NCBI GenBank assembly: GCA_000432835.1
Contig: FR890367.1
Coordinates: forward strand, 1-64,000
DNA length: 64,000 nt
From: Clostridium sp. CAG:417
GTDB taxonomy: Bacteria; Bacillota_I; Bacilli_A; RF39; UBA660
Direction: 5' to 3'
The position numbers and the translations under genes are program-made. The notes under the pieces are model-generated. The model worked only from the letters and a program-made list of their open reading frames with translations. It did not search any database and had not been told where the DNA came from. Positions 6,626 to 15,874 of the stretch are shown piece by piece (position 1 is the first letter of the stretch; the number at the start of each line of letters is the position of its first letter).

Positions 6626-9343
6626 CTATTTTACTTCTATTACATAATCTGTTTGGAAGGTTGCTATTCCACTACACTTATAACCATTGCAGTTACCACC
6701 CTTTTGGTATGGATTACAGTCTTTATCACAATTTGGACTGAAGATTTTAATAGCGTATTTACCGGATTTTTGAGGAATACTAAGTTCAACACTTGGTTTA
6801 GAACCATTTTGCCAATTGTCATTTGCTCCCTTGATGGTTATTGATTGATTATTATAACATGATGCTTCACTATATTTTCTTGATGTTGTAAAACAGATTT
6901 TTCTAATATAATCCTTATCAGCTGATGCCATAAGGTAAGTTCCAACGTTATTAGTTAAATCAAGACTAACTTTTATTTTTTTAGTGTCTGTTGTTTTGGC
7001 AAAGGCTATTTTGGTGCTGACATATTGATTGCCAGTATTCTTCCAGCTATTTGTATTACAGTTATAACAATTTTTATAAACTTTAAGGTTTGATACATTC
7101 ATTTCTTGATTATATAGAACTGAACTACCATTACTGCCATTACCAATAGTTGCATATCTATATTTGATATTTAGTGGTGTTACATCATTATAAGTTTTTT
7201 CAGTTTTGACGGTTATTTTTTTTTCATCACTGACGTTTGATGCATTATCTTTTACTTTAGCGTAGTATGTTCCATTAGTTACAGTATATACATTACTATT
7301 TCTAGAAGTCCAGGTACAACTTGTACCTTTTTTTCTAAGACATACTGCATTTATTCCAGAATCTGCATCTGTACCTGTAACAGTAATTTTTCCTCCACTT
7401 TGTTTAGTGGAAACTTCGGGCTTTTTCTTATCAACTTTTGCAAGGACCCAGTCTAATGTTTTAGTATTACCAGCTTTATCGCTTACTTTAAAACGGACGT
7501 TTGATTCGCCAGTGGCATCTACTCTTCTTTGATTTTTATTTATCCAGATATTATTAGCTTGATTTTGAACGGTGCTATCACCATTTCCTGTTGCACTACC
7601 ATATTTGACATTATAATTATAGGTGGTGCTATCTATACCACTTGTGGAGTCACTTCCGTTTGCTTCTAATAGAACGCTATATTTTGTCCATGATCCAAAA
7701 CTATATTGTACTCTATTGGCACTTGTGACTATATCTCCTGATGTGTTAACGTATTGATAATTTCCATTGCTATCTTTTTTCATGAGATATCCTCTAAAAC
7801 TAAGATTTGGTCCTGTTGAATCTTTTTTTACTGTTTTACTACAAGTATTTTCATTATTAGCTTTATCCTTAACATATCCATAGTAGGTAGTTCCTGTAGT
7901 ATCAGTACTTAGAGTTAAGGCACTGGTATTGTTATATGTTTTTGAATTGGTATTTAATAGACCATATTCAAAAATACCACTATTTACATTGTTCTTTTTG
8001 GGATCTGTTCTTGAAAGGGCAATACTTACATTACTTGTATACCAATTATCTTTTCCTACAGTTCCTGTTGCTGTCACGGTACAAGTTGGTGATGTCTTAT
8101 CTAAGTATGCGCTACCACTACAAGTATTAGTATTTCCAGCATTATCTGCTACTTGAATAGTAACATTAGAACTACTAGTATCTGTTGTGAAACTTCTCTC
8201 TACAGTTTTTTGTTTACAACCACTTCCACCATTATCTATACAATTTGCTTGAAGTAATATGTCTTCTTTACTCCAAGAATTAGTTGTATTTGAGCCTGTT
8301 ACGGTACAAGTTGGTTTTGTTTTATCAATTTTATAATCACTTGATTTAACCTTTGAGGTGTTTCCTTCGTCATCGTAGCAAACAACTTCCAAATTACTAA
8401 TACCTTCTTTAGTGATTTTAGCGCTATATATTTTAGCCATATATTTACTAAATAAAATATCTTGAGTAGAATTATTGCTTAAAAGAACATCAAAACTTTC
8501 TACGGCTCCTTTTTTTTCTATATCAACATTAATATTATTGTTTGTCCAAGTTCCGTTAGTATAGTTTTTGGCAATAAATTTTATTTGTTTACTACAATCT
8601 AAGATATAGGTTAAAATTACGTTGCCACTTTCTGCATCACTATTTTCGCCACCTCTATTATATGCCCAAGCCTTTAAATAGTATGCGCCTTTACTATCAA
8701 GTGTGATATTTACTGTTCTTTCTAATTTAGTTTGATCCTTATAAGTTTTCCAACCTGTATCATAAAAAACTAAATCATCTTTATTAGCTATTTTTTTATA
8801 AATAACATATCTATAGCTTGCTACTCCAGGATTTAATTTTGAAGAATTAGCGCTATCGCTTATAGTTAATTTCATTTGATAATCTTTATTTGGAGTATTA
8901 GTTATGTTTGTTCCTTTTGCAAGAGAAAATTTGATAGTTGGTTTGTTGTAAGTTTCTGTTTGATAAGTATTATTACAATCTAAATATGGTGTGTATAGAT
9001 ATTTAGTATCACTTAATTTTGCTGCACATACTTTACTAGTATTTACATTGCATGCCTTTTTATTGTAATCTAATATTTGTTCTATGTATCTAAATTTGAT
9101 AAGAGTATTTAGACTAACACAGCTCTTTTCTCCTCCTGCGGTTGGTAGTTTTCCTTTATTATCATTAAAGAATTCTTTTCCTGCATTGTTTAACATTTCT
9201 TCTTCTGTTTTATAATATGTTTTTTTAGATTTTTCTACTATTTTGTTGTAACTGACGATGGCAAGACTCGAAAGAATTGCGAGTATTACAATTACTGCTA
9301 GAAGTTCTACTAACGTAAAACCAGCATGCTTCTTTATTTTCAT
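6626..9343 (-). CDS. Giant type IV pseudopilin with Ig-like repeat ectodomain
   Basis: 905 residues. The N-terminus MKIKKHAG/FTLVELLAVIVI is a textbook class III prepilin signal: basic leader, Gly at -1, Phe at +1, Glu at +5, then a hydrophobic helix to about residue 31 and the usual amphipathic continuation. Ordinary pilins are 100-200 residues; here the rest is an ectodomain with at least four Ig-like or cadherin-like modules. Module starts read DKTKPTCTVT (near 340), DKTSPTCTVT (415), KKDSTGPNLSF (507) and DKKKPEVS (638). Module ends carry a repeated V-x-D-x-A-x-N motif (398-404, 491-497, 620-626, 697-703). Many Cys pairs (for example CYNC, CDKDC, CNGYKC) suggest extracellular disulfides. 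It is flanked by its own promoter and terminator. Probably a pilus-tip or adhesion subunit displayed by type IV pilus or pseudopilus machinery encoded elsewhere; ligand unknown. Confidence 0.75.
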   Translation of the reverse strand: MKIKKHAGFTLVELLAVIVILAILSSLAIVSYNKIVEKSKKTYYKTEEEMLNNAGKEFFNDNKGKLPTAGGEKSCVSLNTLIKFRYIEQILDYNKKACNVNTSKVCAAKLSDTKYLYTPYLDCNNTYQTETYNKPTIKFSLAKGTNITNTPNKDYQMKLTISDSANSSKLNPGVASYRYVIYKKIANKDDLVFYDTGWKTYKDQTKLERTVNITLDSKGAYYLKAWAYNRGGENSDAESGNVILTYILDCSKQIKFIAKNYTNGTWTNNNINVDIEKKGAVESFDVLLSNNSTQDILFSKYMAKIYSAKITKEGISNLEVVCYDDEGNTSKVKSSDYKIDKTKPTCTVTGSNTTNSWSKEDILLQANCIDNGGSGCKQKTVERSFTTDTSSSNVTIQVADNAGNTNTCSGSAYLDKTSPTCTVTATGTVGKDNWYTSNVSIALSRTDPKKNNVNSGIFEYGLLNTNSKTYNNTSALTLSTDTTGTTYYGYVKDKANNENTCSKTVKKDSTGPNLSFRGYLMKKDSNGNYQYVNTSGDIVTSANRVQYSFGSWTKYSVLLEANGSDSTSGIDSTTYNYNVKYGSATGNGDSTVQNQANNIWINKNQRRVDATGESNVRFKVSDKAGNTKTLDWVLAKVDKKKPEVSTKQSGGKITVTGTDADSGINAVCLRKKGTSCTWTSRNSNVYTVTNGTYYAKVKDNASNVSDEKKITVKTEKTYNDVTPLNIKYRYATIGNGSNGSSVLYNQEMNVSNLKVYKNCYNCNTNSWKNTGNQYVSTKIAFAKTTDTKKIKVSLDLTNNVGTYLMASADKDYIRKICFTTSRKYSEASCYNNQSITIKGANDNWQNGSKPSVELSIPQKSGKYAIKIFSPNCDKDCNPYQKGGNCNGYKCSGIATFQTDYVIEVK

Positions 9344-9366
9344 TTTTTCACCTTCTACTATTACTA

Positions 9367-9395
9367 ATTTTAAGGTATATAGTAAAATAATGCAA
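9367..9395 (-). promoter_or_regulatory. Promoter of the giant pseudopilin gene
   Basis: Minus strand: -35 TTGCAT at 9395-9390, 17-base spacer, -10 TAAAAT at 9372-9367, 24 bases before the ATG. It is the same -35 variant seen at the ylbF leader promoter. Confidence 0.5.
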
Positions 9396-9421
9396 GAAAA
9401 AAAGCTAGTATAATCTAGCTT
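9396..9421 (-). terminator. Terminator after the 52-residue membrane peptide gene
   Basis: Minus strand stem AAGCTAG-ATTATA-CTAGCTT followed by TTTTTT. The stem abuts the stop codon of the small gene. Confidence 0.8.
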
Positions 9422-9578
9422 ATCCTTCTATAGAATTTGCTACACTACTAGCTACTTTTTTAATACCCTTTTTCATGTCTTCCATTGCATCTGGATTTTT
9501 TTGTTTATACCACATCCATGCTCCGGCTGTTAGGGCTGATGCTGTAATGGCTAACATTACTTTTCCTTTTTTCTTCAT
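9420..9578 (-). CDS. 52-residue single-pass membrane peptide, unknown function
   Basis: Short open frame read directly from the sequence: it starts MKKKGKVMLAITASALTAGA and ends KKVASSVANSIEG. The ATG is preceded by GAGGTGAATATA, a strong ribosome site, and the stop runs straight into a strong hairpin terminator. This makes it a well-delimited gene despite its size. A basic N-terminus is followed by one hydrophobic helix and WMWYKQKNP, then an amphipathic Lys-rich tail. It resembles small YtxH-like membrane-anchored proteins in layout only. It lies downstream of recD2 (35-base gap) and could be co-transcribed with it. Function unknown. Confidence 0.65.
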   Translation of the reverse strand: MKKKGKVMLAITASALTAGAWMWYKQKNPDAMEDMKKGIKKVASSVANSIEG

Positions 9579-9613
9579 TATATTCACCTCATAAATAGTA
9601 TGGTGAAATTTTT

Positions 9614-11812
9614 TTATTTTATGCCTTCAATTAAAAATTTTTTTATAGTTGTTCTTCTTAAATCGTTATTATTGTTTTTAATAGCTATTTTTAAGGCTCC
9701 AATGTCACCAATTAAATATAATTTCTTTTTGCAACGTGTAACAGCAGTATATATTAATTTACGATAAAGCATTTTTTGAAAATTTTTAACTATAGGTATA
9801 ATGACAATATCAAATTCACTACCTTGGCTTTTATGAATTGATGTAGCATAAGCTTTTTTAAAATTTAAAAAGTTACTTTGACTATATTTAACAACGTTAC
9901 CATCGAAATCAATATATATTTCTTTTTTAGAAGTATTATTAATACGTTCTATTATCCCGACATCTCCATTGAAAACATTATCATCTGGCATATTGGTTAA
10001 TTGTATTACTTTATCCTGCTCTCTATATAATATGTTAGATATTAATATTTCTTTTCTTTCAGAAGATTTAGGATTAAATATTTTTTGTAAGTGTTCATTG
10101 ATAGCGTCTATACCATTAATTGTTTTATACATTGGTGCTAATACTTGAAAGTTTTTATATGAATAATCTAAATATGTTGTTGATATTTCTTCTATATTGG
10201 CTAAAACATTATCATTTGAACAGCTTATAAATGTTAAGTCCTCTGCTTTATTAAATATTTCCTCATCAAGACAACCTTTTTTGATATCATATGCTAAAGT
10301 TATGATGTTTGAGTTTTCTTGTTGACGATAAAGCTCATTTAAACGTATGACATTTACTTTTGAACTAGCAATAAGATCTTCTAATACTTGTCCTGGTCCA
10401 ACACTTGGTAACTGGTCAACATCTCCAACCATAATTATTTTAGTGTTTATACTTAGTCCCTTTAAAAGACTTGAAAATAAATATGTATCAATCATACTAG
10501 CCTCATCTATTAAAATAAATTCAACCTTACTTTTATTATACTCATTTATTTGAAATTTGTTGGCTTCTTTGTTCCATCTTAAAAAACGATGAATAGTTGA
10601 TGCTTGAAGATGTGTTTGTTCACTCATTCTTTTTGCGGCTCTTCCTGTTGGGGCTAGTAAGGCTATTCTATCCTGTAATTTTTCGTAATTATATTTTTTA
10701 ATCATTCGATATAATTCGCAGATTGCACGCATAATGGTAGTTTTACCTGTACCTGGTCCACCCGTTATAATAAGAAAGTTTTTTAAATAACTATTTTTGA
10801 TGGCTTCTAGTTGGTCCTTATTATATTTTAAATCAAAATATGATTCTAGTTCTTCTATATCATTATCAATATTTTTGACTTTGTTGTCCTCTTTTTGCAT
10901 TAGGATATTAATTCTATTTACTATATAGGTTTCAGCATCATACATTTCTTTAGTGTAATAGGCTTCATCTAACTCTATCACTTCTTGATTTTTTTTAAGA
11001 TTATTAAGACATTCAAGGACTTTTTCATTACTAATTTTTGTCATTAATACTTTTTCTAGGTATGGTATTAATTCATTTAAATAATAATAACTATGACCAT
11101 AACTATTACTTAGTTCATTCATTATATATATAATAGCAGATTCTATTCTTTTAGCGTCATCTAATGGTGTGTTATTTTTTAATGCTATTTGATCTATTCT
11201 TTTGAATTTAATTAAATCTATATCTTTTTCTATTTGATAAATATTATTGGCGATTACTTCTAGAGTTTTTTCATGGTAATAGTTATAGATAATCATAGAT
11301 TCTTTGGATGAAAAACCTAAGTTAGTTAGCTTTATAATAGTATCATAACTTCTTTCATATTCTTTTAATTTTGTGTGAAGTTCTCGGACATTTTTTTCTG
11401 TAATACTGGGTATTAATAATAAATTATTAGGATTTTCCAGAATTATGTTTAAAGTGTTTTTGCCTAAAATATTGACTATTTTAGTAGCTTTGGCCTCTCC
11501 TATTCCTTTAAATAATCCAGAGGTTAAGAATTCTACTATACTATCTTTTTCTTCGGGTTTGCAGCGGTCATAACTTTCTACTTGAAATTGTTTACCATAT
11601 TTTTCATGTTCTATAAACTTACCATAGAATATATAAGTATCAATATCGTTTAATTCATGAAAATAACCAGTGAATGTAATTGTTGTATTAATATATGCCT
11701 TTGGTATATTTTCACTGGTTTCTTTTACTTTAAATAATCCCACTACATAGCCAGTTGATGATTGAAAGATATTTCTTTTATATTCTCCCTTAATATATTC
11801 CAAATTATTCAT
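9614..11812 (-). CDS. recD2: RecD2-type 5'-3' DNA helicase
   Basis: 732 residues, matching the RecD2/YrrC family (about 730-800), which acts without RecBC. The N-terminal domain has OB-like and helix-hairpin-helix segments (LFKGIGEAKATKIV near residue 100 and LLLIPSITEKNV near 131). Walker A is GGPGTGKTT at 351-359, Walker B LIDEASMID, then GDVDQLPSVGPG and LNELYRQ. The C-terminal superfamily 1B motifs include AYATSIHKSQGSEFD and YTAVTRCKKKLYLIGD. In Deinococcus and Bacillus RecD2 contributes to repair and replication-fork maintenance. Its ATG overlaps the mtaB stop by 8 bases. AddAB is also encoded in the window, so RecD2 is not the end-resection enzyme here. Confidence 0.93.
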   Translation of the reverse strand: MNNLEYIKGEYKRNIFQSSTGYVVGLFKVKETSENIPKAYINTTITFTGYFHELNDIDTYIFYGKFIEHEKYGKQFQVESYDRCKPEEKDSIVEFLTSGLFKGIGEAKATKIVNILGKNTLNIILENPNNLLLIPSITEKNVRELHTKLKEYERSYDTIIKLTNLGFSSKESMIIYNYYHEKTLEVIANNIYQIEKDIDLIKFKRIDQIALKNNTPLDDAKRIESAIIYIMNELSNSYGHSYYYLNELIPYLEKVLMTKISNEKVLECLNNLKKNQEVIELDEAYYTKEMYDAETYIVNRINILMQKEDNKVKNIDNDIEELESYFDLKYNKDQLEAIKNSYLKNFLIITGGPGTGKTTIMRAICELYRMIKKYNYEKLQDRIALLAPTGRAAKRMSEQTHLQASTIHRFLRWNKEANKFQINEYNKSKVEFILIDEASMIDTYLFSSLLKGLSINTKIIMVGDVDQLPSVGPGQVLEDLIASSKVNVIRLNELYRQQENSNIITLAYDIKKGCLDEEIFNKAEDLTFISCSNDNVLANIEEISTTYLDYSYKNFQVLAPMYKTINGIDAINEHLQKIFNPKSSERKEILISNILYREQDKVIQLTNMPDDNVFNGDVGIIERINNTSKKEIYIDFDGNVVKYSQSNFLNFKKAYATSIHKSQGSEFDIVIIPIVKNFQKMLYRKLIYTAVTRCKKKLYLIGDIGALKIAIKNNNNDLRRTTIKKFLIEGIK

Positions 11813-13085
11813 CTATTAATTCTCCTATAACATAAGGATAGGAAACTGAGGTTATTTTTACCATTTTAAGTAAATCATTTGGTAATACTTTATTAATTTT
11901 TACATGTAAAAAGTTTCCTGTGTGGCCATAGGTTATATCATCTTTATTATTCTCTGTTAATACTTCTACAGTTTTTCCAACGAATTTATTCATATATTCT
12001 ATTTCCAGTTCTTTTGATAATTCTATTAGTCTTTTAGCTCTTTCTTTTTTTATTTTTCCATCAACTTGATTTGGCATGCTGGCAGCCTTAGTATTTTTTC
12101 TTATTGAATATGGGAAAACATGGATTTTACTGAAAGCTATAGATTGCGCTGTTTTTAGAGTTTGCTCAAACAATTTTTCATCTTCTCCTGGAAAACCTAC
12201 AATTATGTCTGTTGAAATTGAAATATCTGGTCTAATAGATCTTATTTGTTTTATTTTATTTTTATAGTAATCAAGATTATATTTTCTATTCATAGCTTTT
12301 AATATTTCATCTGATCCAGCTTGCAATGGAATATGTAGATGATCAACTATTACTTTATTTGATTTGATTACTTCCAAAACAGCATCATTTAATTCTGTTA
12401 CTTCAATTGATGAAATTCTTAGACGTTTTAGCTTTTCTATTTTAACTAATTCTTTTAATAGATTAGCAAAATTTGTCTTTAGATCAACACCATAATTACC
12501 GGTATGAATCCCAGTTAGAACGATTTCTTGATAATCATTTTCAGTAAGCGTTTTTACTTCTTTTATTACTTTGTTAAAATCTTTACTTCTACAAGCTCCT
12601 CTAACATAAGGAATGATGCAGTAACTGCAGAAGTTTCTACAACCATCTTGTATTTTAACAAAGGCTCTAGTTCTACCTTCAAAAGTTGTAATAAACATGT
12701 CTTCGAATTCTTTTTTTTCTTCATTAGTGATATCTCTGATAGCTGTTTTTTTAGAAAAATATTCATCTAAAAGGGATACAATTTTACTCTTATCTTTCGT
12801 TCCTAAATATATATCTACACCATCTTCTTGGTAATCTTTATTTGCTTCAATGAAACATCCCATTACAACTATACAGGCATCTTTATTCCTCTTAATAGCA
12901 CTTCTTATTATTTTCTTTGATTTACTATCGGCGCTATTGGTTACAGTACAGGTATTTATAATATAAATATCACAAATATCTTCAAAGTCTCCTATGGTAT
13001 AGCCATTTTGTTTTAACTTATCAATAACATATTCACTTTCATACATATTTACTTTACAACCTAATGTATATATTCCAACTTTCAT
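11805..13085 (-). CDS. mtaB: tRNA t6A37 methylthiotransferase MtaB
   Basis: 426 residues. Radical-SAM enzyme converting t6A to ms2t6A at position 37 of ANN-decoding tRNAs. The auxiliary 4Fe-4S cluster ligands in the N-terminal UPF0004 domain are Cys10 (TLGCKVN), Cys46 (NTCTVTN) and Cys77 (VMGCF). The radical-SAM cluster motif is CRNFCSYC at 149-156, followed by IIPYVRG. A C-terminal TRAM-like segment binds RNA (GKTVEVLTE onward). TLGCKVNMYES rather than the MiaB form supports MtaB. It starts with ATG after GAGGGATATAA. Translationally coupled to recD2 by an 8-base overlap. Confidence 0.9.
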   Translation of the reverse strand: MKVGIYTLGCKVNMYESEYVIDKLKQNGYTIGDFEDICDIYIINTCTVTNSADSKSKKIIRSAIKRNKDACIVVMGCFIEANKDYQEDGVDIYLGTKDKSKIVSLLDEYFSKKTAIRDITNEEKKEFEDMFITTFEGRTRAFVKIQDGCRNFCSYCIIPYVRGACRSKDFNKVIKEVKTLTENDYQEIVLTGIHTGNYGVDLKTNFANLLKELVKIEKLKRLRISSIEVTELNDAVLEVIKSNKVIVDHLHIPLQAGSDEILKAMNRKYNLDYYKNKIKQIRSIRPDISISTDIIVGFPGEDEKLFEQTLKTAQSIAFSKIHVFPYSIRKNTKAASMPNQVDGKIKKERAKRLIELSKELEIEYMNKFVGKTVEVLTENNKDDITYGHTGNFLHVKINKVLPNDLLKMVKITSVSYPYVIGELIDE

Positions 13086-13216
13086 TTATATCCCTCATTT
13101 ACTTCCAATAATATTATAAATATTTTTATTTTAAATTTCTAATTTTTTAAGTACAATATGAATTTTATCATAGATAATTAATTCACGCTATAGTTTATTG
13201 CAACTTCTATTACAAT

Positions 13217-13250
13217 AAAAAATGTAAATACTTATTTGTATTCACATTTT
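13217..13250 (-). terminator. Terminator after the Glu-rich membrane protein gene
   Basis: Minus strand stem AATGTGAATAC/GTATTTACATT (one G-T pair) with a 6-nt loop, followed by TTTTTATTG. Confidence 0.75.
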
Positions 13251-13260
13251 ATGACCTTAT

Positions 13261-14358
13261 TTAATCTAATTTTTTTTGTAATTCTTTCAGAGCAGCAATG
13301 AATTCATTTGTTTTTCTAATTTCGGCATCAAATTTTTCATAATTGGCTGTATTCTCTAAAGCTAGTTCATTACTATTAATTTGAGGTGGATTAATTTTTT
13401 CTGCTTCTTCAAATTGTTTTCTTTCAATACCATATACAGGTGAAATAATTGGACTACTTTTAAAACCTTGCTCTGTTTCTTTGTATGGAACTCTTAAAGG
13501 TTTTTGTTCTTCTTTGATTGGCGCAATAGCGATATGTTCATCAAATTCTACCTTTTTAGTTAATTCTTTTTGAACATCAGCAACTGTTGTTAATGGTGCA
13601 ACTTCTTCTATTACAACATCTTTTTCAATAGCGGCAATCTTTTTCTTTTCTTCTTCCCATTTTGCTTGTAAATCAGCAATACTAATTGGTTCGTTTCCTT
13701 CGTCTTGATACTGGATTTCTTCATTTTTCTCATAGATGTCTGAAGCTTTGGCCATAAGTTCATCTAGACTGATAATGGCATTTTCTTCTTGCTCTTTTTC
13801 GAAATTTGTTAAAGCTATATTTTCTTCTTCAACAGGTTTTTCTTCTACTAATTCTTCTTTTTTACTTTGTTCTTCTTTTATGGTTAATTCTTGAGTAATA
13901 CGTTCTAATTCTTTTCTAGCTTGCTCTTGATCTAATTCTATAGGAGCGTAGGTTAATTCTTCTACTTCTTCCTTTTTCTCTTCTTCTTTATTTATTGCTT
14001 CACTTGTTACATTAGTTTCTACATTAGTAGGTTCTTCTTGAACTTTTACTTCTTGTACTTGGGGTTCTTCTTTAATATCTTTAGATAATTCCTCAATAAT
14101 ATCTACATTTTCAAGTGGAACTACCTTAGTAATCGTTACTGGCTCTATTTCTTCTTTTTGTTCTACCACAGTTTCTATTTTTTCTTCTTTTTCATTGGCA
14201 ACTATATTTTCAAGCTCTTTAGTATTTTGTTTTTGCCTTCTTTTATTACTATTCTTTTTTAAATAATATGAAATAAATACTCCCATACACAATACAAAAC
14301 AAGTAATATATATAATTATTGCATTAGAACTTGTTAAAAATTCTATTAAATTATCCAT
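13261..14358 (-). CDS. Membrane-anchored, Glu/Lys-rich cytoplasmic protein of unknown function
   Basis: 365 residues, not recognised as a named family. Residues about 13-34 form one hydrophobic helix (AIIIYITCFVLCMGVFISYY) followed by a basic stop-transfer stretch (KKNSNKRRQKQN), so the long remainder should be cytoplasmic. Residues about 50-260 are extremely acidic and repetitive (many EE, KEE, VEE, QE stretches) and probably disordered or coiled coil. The C-terminal 40 residues look like a helix (EIRKTNEFIAALKELQKKLD). The layout, one helix plus a long acidic region, recalls division or envelope scaffold proteins such as EzrA or ZipA, but no signature supports that. It has its own terminator and is divergent from the flippase gene. 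Low complexity could mislead homology searches. Confidence 0.75.
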   Translation of the reverse strand: MDNLIEFLTSSNAIIIYITCFVLCMGVFISYYLKKNSNKRRQKQNTKELENIVANEKEEKIETVVEQKEEIEPVTITKVVPLENVDIIEELSKDIKEEPQVQEVKVQEEPTNVETNVTSEAINKEEEKKEEVEELTYAPIELDQEQARKELERITQELTIKEEQSKKEELVEEKPVEEENIALTNFEKEQEENAIISLDELMAKASDIYEKNEEIQYQDEGNEPISIADLQAKWEEEKKKIAAIEKDVVIEEVAPLTTVADVQKELTKKVEFDEHIAIAPIKEEQKPLRVPYKETEQGFKSSPIISPVYGIERKQFEEAEKINPPQINSNELALENTANYEKFDAEIRKTNEFIAALKELQKKLD

Positions 14359-14562
14359 AACTTACACCTCTATTTTAAGTCTAGCATAATATATTCTAGT
14401 TGTGAACTAGTTTATTCTTTTTCTATAATTTTTCTACTTTTTTTGACAACTGGATTTACACTGTAACCACATTTATATATTAACACAAAATATCTGTTTT
14501 TATCTAAATAAATTCTATTTTTATATATTTTTCATATATTTAAGTATATTAGAGGACGATAT

Positions 14563-15852
14563 ATGAAAGAAAAATTTATTAAATCAACGATTGTTTTAAT
14601 TATAGGTGGTATAATTACAAAAATCCTTGGGATGTTAAACAAGGTTATTATGGCAAGATATTTAGGAACTGAGGGCCTTGGTATTTATATGATGATACTT
14701 CCATCATTTATTTTATTTTTAAATATTTCATCATTTGGTTTTCCGGTTGCTGTTTCTAAATTAGTTAGTGAAGATGATAGGAATAATAAAAAATTAATTT
14801 TCACTTCAATTATTTTTGTGCTTTTTATTAATTTTTTGTTAATGATATTTATTTTGTTTATAGCAAAGTATTTATCTTTTAATTTACTACATGAAAAAAG
14901 AAGTTATTACGCCATCATGGCAATAAGTTTAGTTATTCCTTTTGCTAGTATATCTGGAATACTAAGAAGTTACTTTTTTGGACGGGAAAGAATGGGGCCT
15001 CATGTAATTTCACATATCACAGAAGACATTGTAAGAATAATTGCAATGGTTATTGGGGTACCATTTTTTATGCATAAGGGAGTTGAGTACGCTGTTTGTT
15101 TTGTAATACTTACTAATATTATTTCTGAAGTTACTTCTATTTTAATTTTATTTTTCTTTTTACCTAAAAACTTTAGTTTAACAAGAAGTGATGTTAAACC
15201 TAGTAAAATCTATCTAAGAGATTGTCTTTCTATTAGTATACCAACTACGGCCACAAGATTAATTGGATCTATTTGCTACTTTTTGGAACCTATTATTTTA
15301 ACAGGCGTTTTGTTATATGTTGGTTATCCTAATTCTGTTATCGTAAGAGAATATGGAATCATTAGTGGATATGCTCTACCATTAATTTTACTTCCAAGTT
15401 TTTTCAGCAATGCGATTAGCCAAGCTCTACTTCCAGTAATTACTAAAAAGTATAAAATGAGAGATATTGCAGGTGTAAAAAGAAAAATAAGGCAAGGTAT
15501 AGCCTACTCTCTCCTTATTGGAATACCGTTAACTATTGTTTTGGAAATGTTTCCAGATAAGTTATTAAAACTACTTTATAATACGACAAGTGGTGTATCT
15601 TATATCAGATTTTTAGCACCTGTTTGTCTTTTACAATATATTCAAGCTCCGCTTGCTTCTACTCTAGACGCACTTGGAATGTCTAAAGAGAATTTCACAT
15701 CTAATCTGGCGGGAGTTTTAACAAGGCTTGTAATGTTACCACTCTTTTCACTGATAAAGATTGGAATGTGGGGGTTAATATTTTCAACTAGTTTGAATGT
15801 TGTAGTAGTTACAATGATGAACATAAAGCAAGTTAGAAAAAAATTAGAGTAA
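14563..15852 (+). CDS. SpoVB/MurJ-type polysaccharide (lipid) flippase
   Basis: 429 residues with about 12 hydrophobic segments, the size of MATE/MOP-family flippases. The opening STIVLIIGGIITKILGMLNK and ARYLGTEGLGIYMMILP are typical of the SpoVB-like branch (stage V sporulation protein B, YtgP, YkvU). These export lipid-linked peptidoglycan or polysaccharide precursors across the membrane. Other conserved stretches are SSFGFPVAVSKLVSE, GILRSYFFGRERMGP and a late LAPVCLLQYIQAPL. It is a single plus-strand gene preceded by GAGGACGATAT. In a genome without spores it would serve ordinary wall synthesis, so the SpoVB name should not be read as proof of sporulation. Confidence 0.8.
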   Translation: MKEKFIKSTIVLIIGGIITKILGMLNKVIMARYLGTEGLGIYMMILPSFILFLNISSFGFPVAVSKLVSEDDRNNKKLIFTSIIFVLFINFLLMIFILFIAKYLSFNLLHEKRSYYAIMAISLVIPFASISGILRSYFFGRERMGPHVISHITEDIVRIIAMVIGVPFFMHKGVEYAVCFVILTNIISEVTSILILFFFLPKNFSLTRSDVKPSKIYLRDCLSISIPTTATRLIGSICYFLEPIILTGVLLYVGYPNSVIVREYGIISGYALPLILLPSFFSNAISQALLPVITKKYKMRDIAGVKRKIRQGIAYSLLIGIPLTIVLEMFPDKLLKLLYNTTSGVSYIRFLAPVCLLQYIQAPLASTLDALGMSKENFTSNLAGVLTRLVMLPLFSLIKIGMWGLIFSTSLNVVVVTMMNIKQVRKKLE

Positions 15853-15874
15853 AGAAAAAAGATAATAAATATCT

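Noticed and set aside
14563..15852. SpoVB-like flippase as proof of sporulation
   Set aside because: This family also works in ordinary wall or capsule synthesis, and no core sporulation sigma factor or Spo0A is in the window.
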